A stretch of 64,000 nucleotides of DNA from Styela clava (lineage: Eukaryota > Chordata > Ascidiacea > Stolidobranchia > Styelidae): positions 7,865,001 to 7,929,000 of the forward strand of contig NC_135258.1 in NCBI RefSeq assembly GCF_964204865.1, written 5' to 3'. Each line of letters begins with the position of its first letter. Position 1 is the first letter of the stretch. The translations under genes and the position numbers were made by a program. Below, piece by piece: positions 35,799-49,200 of the stretch. Under the pieces are notes generated by a model that was not told where the DNA came from, ran no database searches, and was given only the letters and a program-made list of their open reading frames with translations.

Positions 35799-36725
35799 AT
35801 GAACTGCTCAGTGAACAATTCCAACATCTCCGTTGAATCTTTCGATGATGTACTCATGAAGGAATTTTACGTGATCCTAGCTGTCACAATGATTTTGATT
35901 TACCTTATGTTCTGTCAACTCTACGTTCTTATTTCGAAGAGATTGTACAAGTGTACAGACCTTTCGTTGACGTCGAATCTTCGGTCTGTAATGAATTTGA
36001 CACTTGTTTTCACCGGTATCCTTGCTTTAGCTAAGATGGTGTTGCAGTTCATGCTTCATATAAATTTGAACAGTGCGATCCTGACAGTCGACGTGCTTTT
36101 AGCACAGTGGGTGTTTACGTCGGAGTATCTCATACTCTGGCTCCGCCAAACAATGTTTCACAGCGAACCATCATTGAAGCACCTCTCGTCGAAAGCGTTG
36201 CATAATTTCAGTCGGTTTCAAGGATTTTTCATGTTATTCTTCAATTTGTTCGGGAGTATTGTGATTGGATATGAAGGCATTCGGAATAATATAATTAGAT
36301 TCGCTTGCTTTTCAAAATGGATGACGATTTGTTTTCTTATTTATCAAATTGAAACTCAAATTTCCACTCTTGTATTGTTTATAATTCCGTTATTTCGCCA
36401 CAGAAAAACTTCAGGAAAAGCATTCGGGGGTCGAAGGTTACAACAGAAATCCATCAACCTATTGAAAAGGTCAATGATAATTACCCCTATAACAATTTCA
36501 AGCGACATTGTCGCATTCGTTGTATTATCTATATCTGGATTATCGACAGTTTACAATATTAATATAGCTTTTAACTTGTGGTGTCTGCTTTTTTGCTTCG
36601 ATGACTGGCAGACGAGAATGCTGCCTTGTTTTTCTTTTTGCAAATGCTTTTGCAAAAGACAACAAGAAAGGGATTTAAATTCAAGCAATGCCACTGAAGG
36701 CAAAATTGTTGAAGAAATCGTTTAG
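35799..36725 (+). CDS. Orphan seven-transmembrane protein, single exon
   Basis: A 308-aa frame with seven hydrophobic segments near residues 24-45, 67-90, 95-117, 140-160, 172-200, 226-250 and 252-272. The N-terminus is short and carries three possible N-glycosylation sites (NCS, NNS, NIS). The C-terminal tail has a Cys cluster (CFSFCKCFCK) that could be lipid-modified. The classic rhodopsin-family DRY and NPxxY motifs are not seen, and no known receptor family was recognised. The topology suggests a GPCR-like plasma-membrane receptor; ligand and coupling are unknown. The ATG at 35799 is the first in frame. A poly(A) signal lies 125 nt past the stop. Length, smooth hydropathy pattern and lower AT content than the flanks argue that it is real. 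Confidence 0.75.
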   Translation: MNCSVNNSNISVESFDDVLMKEFYVILAVTMILIYLMFCQLYVLISKRLYKCTDLSLTSNLRSVMNLTLVFTGILALAKMVLQFMLHINLNSAILTVDVLLAQWVFTSEYLILWLRQTMFHSEPSLKHLSSKALHNFSRFQGFFMLFFNLFGSIVIGYEGIRNNIIRFACFSKWMTICFLIYQIETQISTLVLFIIPLFRHRKTSGKAFGGRRLQQKSINLLKRSMIITPITISSDIVAFVVLSISGLSTVYNINIAFNLWCLLFCFDDWQTRMLPCFSFCKCFCKRQQERDLNSSNATEGKIVEEIV

Positions 36726-36850
36726 ATTTGTTATCTAAACATTCGTTTTGACATTGTTTGTGAAAAGTTTGTAAAAATTTCAATTTTGGCTGTTAGAGAA
36801 GATTACCCGATTTCTCCTTTGCCCTGAAAGCTATAAAATGTTTACGAATT

Positions 36851-36856
36851 AATAAA
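36851..36856 (+). terminator. Poly(A) signal of the 7TM gene
   Basis: AATAAA 125 nt past the stop codon; a second AATAAA occurs near 36916. Confidence 0.5.
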
Positions 36857-36929
36857 ATCTTCAATTTATTCTGTATAATATGCTTATAATATATGTGTAC
36901 GTGGAATATATTTTAAATAAAATATTATA

Positions 36930-38437
36930 CTCGAAATGGAGCTTTACTAATTGATATTTTAATATTTATTTCATGATCTCCCCGGTCAAAAGGAAAAGCG
37001 TCCACAATTTCGCCACAAAGCTTATCGCTCAGCAAAGCATGTTACTGTCTACCATGTACTGTCATTGTGAAGAATGGATGTTTGTCGCGTAGTCTCATTT
37101 GCAATTTACTCATTCATGCTGAAGATACAACTTCCCTAATTTAATGGAATCGGATTTCAAATTATTCCTTTATTGGATTTGTAATACATACGTAAAATAT
37201 AACTACATGTCCTTTGAATTTTCTGACGTTGGTTGGGAAACACTGCACACAATGCATCGCAGCAACACTGTATTGTTTCATTAGCTCATGGTAACAATAT
37301 AGTAGCTAAAAAGACTGTGAAACTAGAATAAAACGGCCGACATTGGAAACAATAAAACTGCTGCAGGAAGAACGAGTCCTAACGAATCAAAAGTTTCGCA
37401 TATAAAAACGCAGGCAGTTGACTAAATTATAAAGATTCAGGTGTTGCGAACTTAAACTGCCTTAAGTTGACAAAAAACATCCACGTATACGCGTTGTAGC
37501 CACTTCCGACCAACTCAACCCACAGACTTGTTGGAAACACGGTCAAGGACAAAACGTCGTCAACAAATCGCATTTAGTTATGCGATTTATGACGTAATAA
37601 ATACACCAGGCATTATATATTGCTATATCGCAGGGATTGCAAACCTTTTTTCAATGAGTGGGTCAAAGATATTTAATTCACGTTTGTATCTATAAGAAAC
37701 TTCTGGAACAAATCTTATAAGCTTCTGTTAGTGTTGGTGTAGTTTTGTGCTTTACTCATGCAGCACTTCTATCAGGGACTTTTCATGGCACTTGATTTTA
37801 TGAAATTAGAGTACGAAAACACGCATATGAATTACATACAAAAAAAACTTTAGGATGATGCGGTAAATTATTTTACGGTTCAAGGAGTTTGGAGGGAATT
37901 CCACACTGATAGTGTTATATTTTTCGATCAGCTTTCAACCCCGTCAAAGCACTTTTACACTGTCCCATTGTTATTTGAGATTTCCAAGTTTTTATTTCAA
38001 GTCTGAAAGATTTAGTTTCCTCAACGGCATTGTAGGCGAGAAACTAATAAAATGCAGAGTACCATATAGTTCCCGTATAACCCCTAAAACAGTGCTTCTC
38101 AACCTTTTTCATATCGCGGATTGAAAATTGAAGCAAGTTCGAAGTATTCGAATGTATTTTCAAATAATAATCACTTTTCGCCGCCAGTTGGTGTTTCGTA
38201 TTCGAAGAAAATCTTCAGGCTTGTCCATGGGAAACGTCCTATTGGGTGGGATGGGACAGCACACATTTGTATTTAGCATGAGACCCGTGGGACACGCAAT
38301 ATGTATATATATATTCCCCATACTTAGTTAAGGGGCTGATAGACACATGTATAATAAATCTGAATTTAAAGTTAACAAAGTCAGTGAATTTTGTTTGTTT
38401 GCATGCATCTTCGTACATGCAGTCCTATTTAATAGAA
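36930..38437. other. Intergenic, isolated transposon ends only
   Basis: No gene supported. Two sequences look like single hAT-type ends: cagggattgcaaaccttttt near 37632 and cagtgcttctcaaccttttt near 38090, neither with a clear partner. Confidence 0.4.
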
Positions 38438-39560
38438 CAGTGGTCCCAAAAAGTGCGCCGTAACGAGTTGTCAAGTGCGCCGCGAAATTTAAAATATTGT
38501 ATTTATTGAGGTAAATTGAGTTAAACATAACCAAAATATGGTCAATTATTTTACATATTGTATTTATTGTTTCTCATCTTAAATGATGTATGTATGAATG
38601 AATAGATTCATTCTACCTTCTATGTCGTTTACCTTATGTTTCGTAGTGTCTACCTCTACCTTTATTATTGTTACGCAATAATGGAGGTAGAAACTAGCTC
38701 CAATTTGTGACTTGCAATTGGTCCAGTATTCGAAGAGAGAAGCGATTTTATCATAACGGAGGAGAAGAATATCAACAAAAACAACAACATAATATCAAAA
38801 CGATTCATAGGTCCACTCACGTGTCCAATAAAAAGCATAGTCTTCTAGCAAAAAATATAATCTTCCCCACTGAAAGCAAGTGGTCCAGGTCAATGAGAAA
38901 AGCGATTTTTCCATAACAAGAAAATACCAACAAGGAAAAAAGCATGAACAAAAACAACATAATAACAAAACGATCCACTCGTACATTTCGTGTCCAGTAA
39001 TAACTCGTATGTGTCAATGCAAATATTTTTTGCTTGATTCCCAATTTCGCATGAGGTCGAATCAAGAAGATGTCGCTACTGGGAGTTTACGCTCAGGATG
39101 TTACAAATATAGTATATATGACCTGTGTAACCGCTAGGCCAAAGGGTTGTGCAACATGGAATGGTATTTTTTATGTGACAAAAAAAAATTTGCTATACTA
39201 AGTTTGAATTTCCAATTACTAGCTATATTTTTTGATTGTTTCAATAACTGCCAAAGCCCCGCAACGAGATATCATAGCTAAAAAGAATTGAAAAACATTT
39301 GGACCAAATGCTAAATACAATTTCTCCCAATGTTAAATTTTATTTATGTAGATGAGTCCAGTGCTAGACAAAATTATTAGAAGGGATAGCATTAATACAC
39401 GCAGTTTTGGATGTTTATACACCATCAGATGGTTATTGTGTTTGTATATTCTCTGTTGTTATAATTTAATCCTAATAAAGTCAAATTTTGTTTTCAATTT
39501 GTCGTGACATGAAATACAGAAGAGAATGAGTCGCGAGTTTGATAAGTTCGGGGACCACTG
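38438..39560. mobile_element. hAT-like element (CAGTGGTCCC ends), 1.1 kb
   Basis: Left end cagtggtcccaaaaagtgcg, right end in reverse complement cagtggtccccgaacttatc. Flanking 8-mers (taatagaa, atataaat) do not match. Inside, about 38745-38850 and 38895-39000 are direct repeats (aaaacaacataatatcaaaacg, then gtgtccaataa). Confidence 0.55.
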
Positions 39561-39852
39561 ATATAAATCATTTAAATCAGGTAACGTACTTGCGGTATTT
39601 CGCTTCATGTGCAGAATGCCATTACATATTGTAATCATTCTCAGAGTAAGCCTACTGCTTGGAATTTGACATAATGCAATGACTCATTAGACATAGCTGT
39701 TATACACTGCTCCGACCGGATCTGACGTGAGCCATTCGTCATTTCCGTTTATTGAAAGCGCTGCTCTGTTGTAGAAAAGTGATATTCAGCTGTTATTTGG
39801 TTAGCAAAGGACGTGTGCCTTCTTGTTGTATGATTCAGCGTGAAAGTAAACA

Positions 39853-40310
39853 GATATGCATCAGAATAGCAACATTGGTAAAAGAGTGAGAATAAGGTTG
39901 CGGATTGACGATTTTGCCAATATAGAAAATAACGTTCGATACAATTATAAAATCACTTACTTCACAATGTAAATCAAAATTCCTGGCGCTAAATGTTGAA
40001 TCAAGAAAACGAAATTTTATCCACTTACTACAGCTAGTCATATGTGGGAAATAGCAAGATTAATTTTAAACCCAGTCGTAATCGAATTGTAATTCGGGAT
40101 CAGTTGAATCACATATCTACTTTATCAGAATAGCAACATTGGCTAAAGAATGAGAATGATGGTCGGTGGATTGGTACACAATTTTGACGATTTTGCCAAT
40201 ATGGATAAATCCACAACTTGTCATAGATGAGGAGATTAATCGCAATCGCAGACGTAATCGAATGGTAATTCGGGATACATTGAAATTTTCATATTTCATT
40301 TCGAGATGCA
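39853..40310. repeat. Diverged direct repeat
   Basis: atcagaatagcaacattgg with the following agagtgagaat and gacgattttgccaatat occurs at 39858-39925 and again at 40126-40203. Origin unknown; no coding signal. Confidence 0.55.
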
Positions 40311-40861
40311 AACGAACAACGTTGTTTGTATTCTAAAAGTTACTCCCGCAGTGTTAGGGTTAGGACATAATTTTATTCCGATTTTCCTTATTTTAGTTCT
40401 ATTACGAGTTCAGAAACTGTCTGTGCCTTCTAAAAAAATTAGAAATCATATTTTCTGAAACTAGTTGTGTCAATGGTATTATAGTATTTTGTTTATAGGG
40501 ATTCTACTTTTACTTTCGAAAAAATATAACATTTGTAGACAGTATTCACAGCACTACCAGATATGCGCCTAGAAATGAGGATTTTCTTCAAGCAAGGGAC
40601 TCATGCTTGCTTTTGATATGAGTATGCATACCGTTTACCCCTTTATATTGCTTGGCAAATATATTACGCATCTGCACGAAATTATGGAATGTATGCATTT
40701 CGAATATATCGAGCACTTTACTTGGTAAACAATTACGAGCTTCGCCATTTCCGAATTCGATGGTCAACTTATTGGACTCAGTAATATATATGATTTTGTC
40801 ATGGAGCTGTTGTGATAGTGGGATTATATTATTCATTAATATAATTTTAGGTACATTTTTC

Positions 40862-40971
40862 GGTACTCCTGAAGTATGCGCACCAAGATGTCGCACAACC
40901 TGAACCCTAACCTGGTACACAACTTGAGTTCAGGTTGTGCGCCATCTGGGTGCGCGTACTTCAGGAGGTCC
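40862..40971. mobile_element. GGTACTCC-family hairpin, 110 bp, perfect TSD
   Basis: Almost entirely two inverted arms: ggtactcctgaagtatgcgc on the left and gcgcgtacttcaggaggtcc on the right, with inner arms tcgcacaacctgaa and ttcaggttgtgcg. Flanked by catttttc at 40854-40861 and 40972-40979. The smallest complete member in the window. Confidence 0.85.
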
Positions 40972-42219
40972 CATTTTTCTCTTCGGTATTCTCATCGTAA
41001 CATGTATGTTTACAATGGGTATACGGCGAAGTGAAACTACAGTTAGTATATATATGGAGTTTACGATGAGTGTTTTAGAGCCCTATTTGGGATTCAGGGA
41101 GCTCGCACGAGTTCACGCGAACCGGTTCTTGGAATATTTATTTGTCAGCGACGTTTATACGTTAGACCATGGTCAGCTGTGTTTAGGCGGTCGCAGCAAA
41201 TTGCACTCCGGCGACGACTAGGGTTGTATTTGACATTTCGAAACTATATGTATTAGATATATGTAAAACGGGTCATTTTAATGTAGATTACGGAGTTACA
41301 TTCTTCTCATGAGTTTGCTGCAAAAGAAAGCCTATTCTTGGAATTTTAAATCCTACCTCTGGCATAATTCCAAAGTCGAAATTTATTTACATTTATTTTA
41401 TAACATTCGTCTTGGTATTTGGTATGCGGGGAACAACAGCAAACTCAAACTATAAATAGTGCTGTAAATTCCGTCTCAATATTCTACAGATATTGTGTTC
41501 AGCTGTCGTCAGGAAACTGTATCATTGAGTTGGATTGACATTCAAATGTTAATAGTCTCGAATGAATTAGTAATAGAACAGCAGTACGAGCAGGAAAACC
41601 TGCCGTTTTCAAATATTTTTAATCTAGCTCTTGCTCGTTCAGTGATCCAGATTTTGACTAATTTGGTCAGCAAGAATTTGGCCTTATAGTTGAGCTAAAG
41701 TTGCGATTGGGTTTTTACCTACCATTCTATTTGACTTAACCAGATAACGATAATCAAATATTTATTCGTTTAACCATTTGATATATCGAACAAATATAGA
41801 TATTTAAGGTTGCTCATGTATTGAGTTCAAGCAGCGAATTGCAAATTGCGGTACTTGTATTAAGAACTTAGTTTGGCAACGTATGATGAATGATTAGTTA
41901 GACTTTTAAATTAGGGGTATTCCAGATATTTTGACGTTTTTATGTTCGGAGGAAAAAGGCGAATATACCCACTAAATTCGCGTTTACTTTTTAGGCATTG
42001 AAGGTTTTTATTTATTCAGACGAAGAAATTTGACCTCGGACGAAAAGTTAAAGAGCGCAGCAAAACTCTTCAATTGAATAGAATAGTCATTTTATTCCCT
42101 GCTACAGCATCCTTGTAAAATATGCATACGGATTTATTTGCTCAAAGGCATAGATAGAGCAATAAAAGATATTTAGTCTCGCGCAACTGATAGTTACAAT
42201 ATTTATGAGCATTTTAAGT

Positions 42220-42609
42220 TCATTTTGTGGTAATGAGTCTAATTTCTCTACCATTGGTAATGTTACGTTGATAATCCCACGTTTCTATATGGTTAGTGTT
42301 AGTAAGTACTTTCACGCTGGTTTGACCACATACTTTTAAATCAGATCGCTTCCTATTTGAAATGTCGTCATACCTCGCAAGCATTATGAATGCGGAAGAA
42401 CGGCGTGTGTTGCTCATAGATTCGTGCTGGAAATACGTGGATGACGTATGACGTGGAAATTGATCAAAAGCTGTTTTATTTTGCATGTACAGCGCGCTAT
42501 TAGTTAATGCTTTCTCGATATTATTACCAGGGAAATCATGCAAGTGTAAGTTAGTAATTGGGGATGCTGTTATAGTCAAATAACGCATGGCCACGCATGG
42601 CGTTTTCAT
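42220..42609 (-). CDS. Hypothetical 129-aa open frame, unproven
   Basis: Open frame with ATG, product unknown; composition Thr/Asn/Arg-rich, no signal peptide, domain or Cys pattern. In DNA this AT-rich a 129-codon frame may be chance, but its length stands out locally. It could also be a terminal exon of an unrecognised minus-strand gene. No poly(A) signal or acceptor was confirmed. Confidence 0.2.
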   Translation of the reverse strand: MKTPCVAMRYLTITASPITNLHLHDFPGNNIEKALTNSALYMQNKTAFDQFPRHTSSTYFQHESMSNTRRSSAFIMLARYDDISNRKRSDLKVCGQTSVKVLTNTNHIETWDYQRNITNGREIRLITTK

Positions 42610-44262
42610 TTAGTGTTAGTTTCTGTGATGATGGTGGCCATCAAGTCTGCTTGGATATGGAATGATTATATTATGTTTGAGACTCAAATAAAGAGGACTG
42701 TGTCTTCTAAGAAATCTTACGATTGAATAATGGTACAGTCAGTATTTTTAACGAAATTGAAACTACTTTGAATTCATGAATTGAATTCCTCGTTCGCATT
42801 CGGGATTGTAGAAAATATTTCAGAATTGATACAATTACTAGGACAAATGTTGTCAGAGTCAGGGCATCGACCTATAGCTAAATATGGTGTTGCGATATGA
42901 TCTTTGTATATGATTTTAACTAATAGTAGATGCAGTCGACGAATTATCAAAATTTAAATTCACGCTGTAGATTCTAGAACTATGAAAGGGAAGTGAATGT
43001 GTATACCATATTAAATACCATAAATTTGCAAAAATGACTCATTGACGACTTCTTGGAACTCACACCCTTATGTACGTCAAGTTAGTAATGGCCATAGTTT
43101 CAACAATCATGCATTGTAACCAAAAATTAGAGTACCAATACCAGTAAATAGATTGTCCCACATCAAAAAAGAAAAAAATTACAAATATTTGGATGGGATA
43201 AAACTGTTACCGTGTAAGTCAAGATAGAAAAATGTATGTACTTTAGTATTTTCCTTAGGTATATTATTGGTTGTGCAACGCAAATCGGCGTTTATCTGTA
43301 GTACAACGAAATGTCGCAGAATTTTGAAAATTACACTTGGGTGCTCCCGATGTGCTGTTCGATGGTTTGTCGGTCAAATATATCACTTCCGTATTGGCTT
43401 TCGTTGCGTGTCCTTGTACCTTGTACTCAATGTCATCTATACCGGTCATATATGAAAGCAAATGCATGCTATTTCAAGGTGGAGCGCAACCCTAATGACA
43501 CATTCTAGAGCTCGGGGTTTCCCGGTGAAATACTTTAATTGTGTTTTATTGTCGGAATTATATAAACTATAAGGTTAGGGTTGTTCAGGTTGTGCGTCAT
43601 CTTGGTACGAATACTTCCGGAGCGCCAACTATAAATATATATAAAGCCAACCTGATACTATACTTGCAAAGTGAAATGATCTTTGAAGATTCCTAAAAAT
43701 CTGCATTTGAAGCTAAAATCAGATAGTTATAACTCGCACCCAGAGGAGTGCCAAACTTTTCTGCTCCGCTTAGCGTGTTTCTGATAATGATGCCTCTTGC
43801 TGACTCCCCTTCACCGCAATCAGGCACACAAGACTATTATACGTAATGTCAGCTTTTACTCGAATAAAAACGCATCGAGAAAAACGTGTAATAACGCCAC
43901 AGCTCGTTCTTTACAACGTGCTGTCCGGGGTGTCTGCCCTATCGCCCTCTCCTAGACCCGCTTCTGCTTATACCATGAATCATATTATGAAATGTTAGGC
44001 GAAATGAGCAAGAATTTGACATTTTGAAATCATGGTGAATCTGATGGTCATGGTGTCGCGTTCCTTACTGTATAAGGAAAATCGTGAAAAGAAAGAATTT
44101 GAACATGTTATGACATTAGAAGAAACCAGTTGCTTGGTATTTCCATTTGAAATGTCTGTGAATTTTACTCGGAACTAATACACCCAGTGATTTCGAGAAG
44201 GGTATTAAAAAAAAGGATGATTTTATATAAGATTCTGAAATTATTTTTTATGTTCTTGGCGA

Positions 44263-44395
44263 ATTCAGGTCCCAGACCTCAAATAGATCCGAAATAGATC
44301 CGATCCGATATATCAATTTTAATAAAATTATATAATGAATTCATGGGTCCTTATATCTCTCTGAACCCACAAGAAACGTGATCGTCACCCAAAGT
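44263..44395. repeat. Dispersed repeat, recent copy at 46780-46905
   Basis: Both copies share ttcttggcgaattcaggtcc, cagacctcaaatagatccg and gggtccttatatctctctga almost base for base. The first copy has an extra 10 bases (aatagatccg repeated). Probably parts of one transposon family. Confidence 0.75.
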
Positions 44396-46258
44396 AAATA
44401 TTATTGCATCATTGATTTATGTAATTGTATCGTCGAATTGTTTTCAAATAGCCTGTTGTGGAGACCGTGAAGTAAAAGCGATTTCTAGTAATATCGTTTT
44501 AGCGGCTATATTGAGAATATATTTAACTTGCATTACAATTGATGATAACTCTGATTTGGATTTGAATGTTGTGAGATTTTTGTTTTCGATTTAAATTGTG
44601 AAACAACATGATTTGAAGACTACGTTTCGAGATTACTGTACTCGATTAACTTTGCGCGACAAGTTCTAATTATGACGTAATCACAACAGACTAAGATGAC
44701 TAATTTCAAATAATTTCAGCCTTGCATAGACAAAAATAAACGAGTGTAGCAACAAAATTAGTCTAAGTTTGGAAAAAAATAACTTTTAAAATCGGACGAA
44801 GTTACTTATTAGGTTGAATGAAGCATTCCTAATCAAGCTATTTCCAGTACATTTATGATAGGTTCAATTTCCGGTGCCGGTAAACTTTTTAGTGACGATT
44901 GAATACGTGTAATAATGACGTGATCATTTTCAATCAATACCGTTATATACAACTTATGATAGATACAAATGCGATTTTGTTTGCGAAATATCGTATAGGA
45001 GTGAAGGGCATATGGAGGATATACAGATATAAGTATTTCCGCACATTCGATGACTAAAGTTTGCCATGTTTCAAAAGATTACCCAGAGAAGAATTAGCAA
45101 TATATGTCAAAATACAGAAATTTTATTCAAATCGAAGCAGAGAAAAACTCACAAAAGATAACTACGGACACTAACTGTTAGACCAGGCAGAATTTGAAAG
45201 ATAGCGTCTAGTTTTCGCATACCTCCAAAACATTCTAGTGCCTTTCTGTTTGATGCATCTCCGAAATGGAACCGCTGGAACAAGACAAGTTACGAAGAAT
45301 GGGCAGATCCATCCTAATTGCTCTGTCGTAAACGTTGTCAAAATATTGTTGCTAGAGGCGATTTCATTATTATTTTTATTAATAAGATATTAGTATGGTT
45401 TTTGCATTAATTGGGAATTCGGCAGGACACCGAAAACACTTGGTTGTTCGCCATTCCTTTTATACCGAGTGATATTGGCGCAGTGACGGTGAGAAGCCCA
45501 CTAGTGACTGAATATTTTGCGGCGTAAAATTCAACTCATACTCTAGCTGTGAAGTATATAGAATCCTAGAGCTTTGAACATTCAACATTCTAAGCATTCA
45601 CGCTAGTCTTCATGCTATGTTTAACTTTATTTTGCTTAAATATGTTGGTTACCGCCATTTTAGCGTTCGTTCGTAAATTCGCTCAGAAATCAATCCGCTT
45701 TATTTCTGAATGAGAGCTCGCGACCTAGCTTTGCGCACATTTACATGTAAAAAATATTCTATACGCAACGAGTTACATTTTGAGCGCAACGATTGTAGAT
45801 TGGGATCAAATTGTTGAATAATCGACGAAATGATGATTGATTGATGTCTAAGTAAGATAATTTATATTTATGAGAACAGAATGCCGAAAATTTCACTGGC
45901 GAATTAAAGTTGGAATGTTTGTATAAATTGTAATTCATTTTATACTTGGTACGAATGTGCCTTAGAATGAAAAGCAAAGAGTGGAAATATTGGGGACATT
46001 ACAATTATATTCATTGAGCTAGAAGCTCTAAACCTCAGGAAATATTGCAAAATAACTTAAAATCATTAAATTTGTGAATAATTGAGTATGTTCAAAAATT
46101 ATTCAAATTTTCTTTTTAAACTTCATCTTGTGCAAAGTCACTATAAAACTTCTTCGTCTTTGCACATGAACCTTTTTCCTTTTACCTTGTCTTAATACTT
46201 AATTTTTATTTTATATTATGAAAAGATTATAATTCAAATTTACTCATATACAACTAAT

Positions 46259-49200
46259 ATGCCTGAAACCGAGGAAGAAAAGCAAAAGAGATGGGCGAAA
46301 AGCCGGGCAATGGCTTACATGACACCAGCTATGGTGCATGCCATGGAGATGTCAAAGTACCAGAGCCAGGTAGAACTTAAACTAGGACAGTTGTTTTCCA
46401 CCCTTTTCAGTCGATCGAAACTCCAATGGAACATTCCAGAGGGTCCAGAAGCCCTTGTGCAATGCGTGTATGAACTGCAACCTAATACAGTGGTTCCCAC
46501 TTTTATTTCAATCGACCCAATTTTTTCAAAAAAATGAAGTTTGTGAAAACTGGCGATCCAAGGATAGTCTCAAATACTAAACTGCATGTTGTGATTTTAT
46601 GAATTCAAATTAAACTACCATATACAAAACAATTTTTACATACATACTGTTTATTCGACGAGAAATTGCCTCAAAGTTCGAACACGCTTGTTTCCCTTTA
46701 ACGAGTTTTGAAATCGTGACGTGGGTTCAAAGCCAAATAGATGTTGATATGTTTTTACGTTTTGATCATAATCTTTATATTCTTGGCGAATTCAGGTCCC
46801 AGACCTCAAATAGATCCGATCCGATATATCAATTTTAATAAAATTAAATAATGAACTCACGGGTCCTTATATCTCTCTGAACCCACAAGAAACGTGATCG
46901 TCACCCAGAAAGTTCGTTACGTCACGATAAGTTGTTACGTTTTGATCATAACTTACTATTACTACTGAGCAACACTCTAATGCCAAACAAAAACTAAACA
47001 ATAAATTTTGACAAAATTTAAAATCCATAGTTTTCAGTGTTTGATTTTGTATAAACAAGCGACCAACGAGTATTTTCAGGCGACCCGGTTTTCGGTCGCT
47101 ATCCATAGGTTGGGAATCACTTACCATATATACTGACAAAACAAAACGATGTTAAAAATGTAGCAAGTTTATTAAATAGTGGTATTTTATTATATTTAAA
47201 GAATAATCCAAGTTAAATATAAACTTGTGGAATCGCTGACCTGTAATGGCGGTTCTTGGGTGCCCCGTAACCTTGGTTGAATACCACTGAACTGTAGAAT
47301 ATAACTTTGATATTGAAAAAATCTAGATAAAACAGAAAATACATTCAGATATTTTATGGTGCAGATCTATTTAACAACAATTGAATAGTGGAAAAGATTT
47401 TTGAAAAGGAGTAATAAATGATTATTATATTTTCAGAATAAGTACAAAGAGCAGTTCAATAGAACAAAAGGCAAAGGTTATACTGCAGTATCGAGCACGC
47501 CAGAACTGGAACACGTCAAAAAACAATCTATCCGGCTCAGTCAATCTAAGTATAAATCAGAGTTCGAGAAGAATAAATCAAAATTCACATCCGTAAGTAT
47601 ACACGTATTTAACTTGTGTCATATAAAAATTCTAGTTTGCTTCAGTTTTATATACAGTGTGTTAAAAAAGTAACGCAAAGTTAACAGAAGTTAAAATGAA
47701 ATGCTACTTAAAACATTCAACGACTGACACCATTTAACATTATTGAATTACGGTGAAATATCATTTAAACATTTCATGACTGACACTTTTTAACAGTTAC
47801 TTATTTTAAGTTGCCATCTTGAAATATTGTACCTCAATTTTGTGTTACTTTTTTAACACCTTGTATTTCTCAAAACACAGCTTGTTTGGTTCCAGCCCTA
47901 GGCTGGTTCCAATGCCGAGTATTCTAATGGAAAATTTATCGTTATCTGGTATCGGGCCAAAAAGCAGTATTATTGTTCACTTATAAACCAATCAAGCAAT
48001 GCTCAAATATACCAACACGAAGGCCAAACAACTAATCCTCGAGCGATTCTCTGATCAACTACTGTAATAATTCACATCGCCGAACGGCCTCTGCTGAGCG
48101 CTGGTTGCTTCGGTTGCCTTGTCTAATAAGAATTATTCTCCGTTGACAAGAGTGCAACTTCTGTGTTAAACATTTACATTGAATAAAACTTCAATCTATA
48201 TACATTGTAATGCTTACTATCTTTTAACATTATGGCAGTTATTAAATTTAGATCAAGATAGTTTGAAAACTTGTGCCCATTCGATTTCACTTTACACAAC
48301 GTATAGAACCGCCAATGACGAAACAAATAACTTCGATTTGAACGTGTAAATTTTGGGTCTTAATATTAAATAACGATTACTAAATTTTTTGAATTGTTAC
48401 TGAATTTAGACCAAGATAGTTTGAAAATTTGTGCTCATACGATTTCACTTTACACAATGAAGAACCGCCAATGACGAAACGAACAACTTCGATTTGAACA
48501 TAAAAATTTTGTGACTAAATTTTGAATAACGATTTCTACATTTATAGAATTGAATATACGCTCGTATAGTATTGTAGGACAAATAAAATGATGGGTAATG
48601 CTAAAAATAACATAAAATAGCTTTTAATATTCGAGTTGATATTTGTAATATTTTGGATTTTAAGATTATGAAGTTTAAACCATGCCATAAAAATCATCTT
48701 TGCAGGTAGCTGATGATCCTGAAACACTGCGAATAAAAAAGGTCACAAATCAAGTGAGTAAAGTTGCTTATTCAGGACGAGGAACAGCAATGGCGGAAAC
48801 TAAAAGAAGGGGGAGGCCCGCTGGTAAACAAGGTAAGCTCCTTCAAAATATACCGCGATCAATATCATTTTGGAGGAGGGGTGGGCCCACTTTTCTGAGT
48901 GAGCCGGTTACAGATAATAGACTTTAGGTTACTGAGCCGAATGCTCAAAACTCCAAAACTCAATATGAAACTATGAATAAGAACAGTTCATTCACAAATA
49001 ACTAGAGTAACATCGAATGTACAACAAACGGCTAGCGTACTAAGTGGCACAATTATATATAACAAGTGGAGCATTATATTCAGGTACTGATAATACGTTG
49101 GGAATTACGGTCTATATTTTAGCCGGTGATTTTTTGTTTTCACCGCATATTTATATCCGTAATAACTATAGTCATAATTTCAGCAGGCACAAGTGGGCCG

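Larger units (their letters stand above)
40980..46258. other. Long intergenic stretch without a convincing gene
   Basis: Weak signals only: a TATAAATA at about 41450; an AATAAA (plus) near 42688; a half GGTACTCC element near 43580-43632; and a segment at 44263-44395 repeated at 46780-46905. The longest frame is the 129-codon one described separately; another of 67 codons (43264-43467, minus) could be an exon, but no splice partner was found. Confidence 0.4.

Noticed and set aside
40937-41221. 94-aa frame starting inside the 110-bp hairpin
   Set aside because: The start lies in a MITE arm and no domain or splice signal supports it.
46370-46537. Continuation of the first nebulin-repeat exon to a stop codon
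   Set aside because: The donor at 46370 (CAG then gtagaac) joins in phase to the next repeat exon; the read-through enters the hAT-like element.
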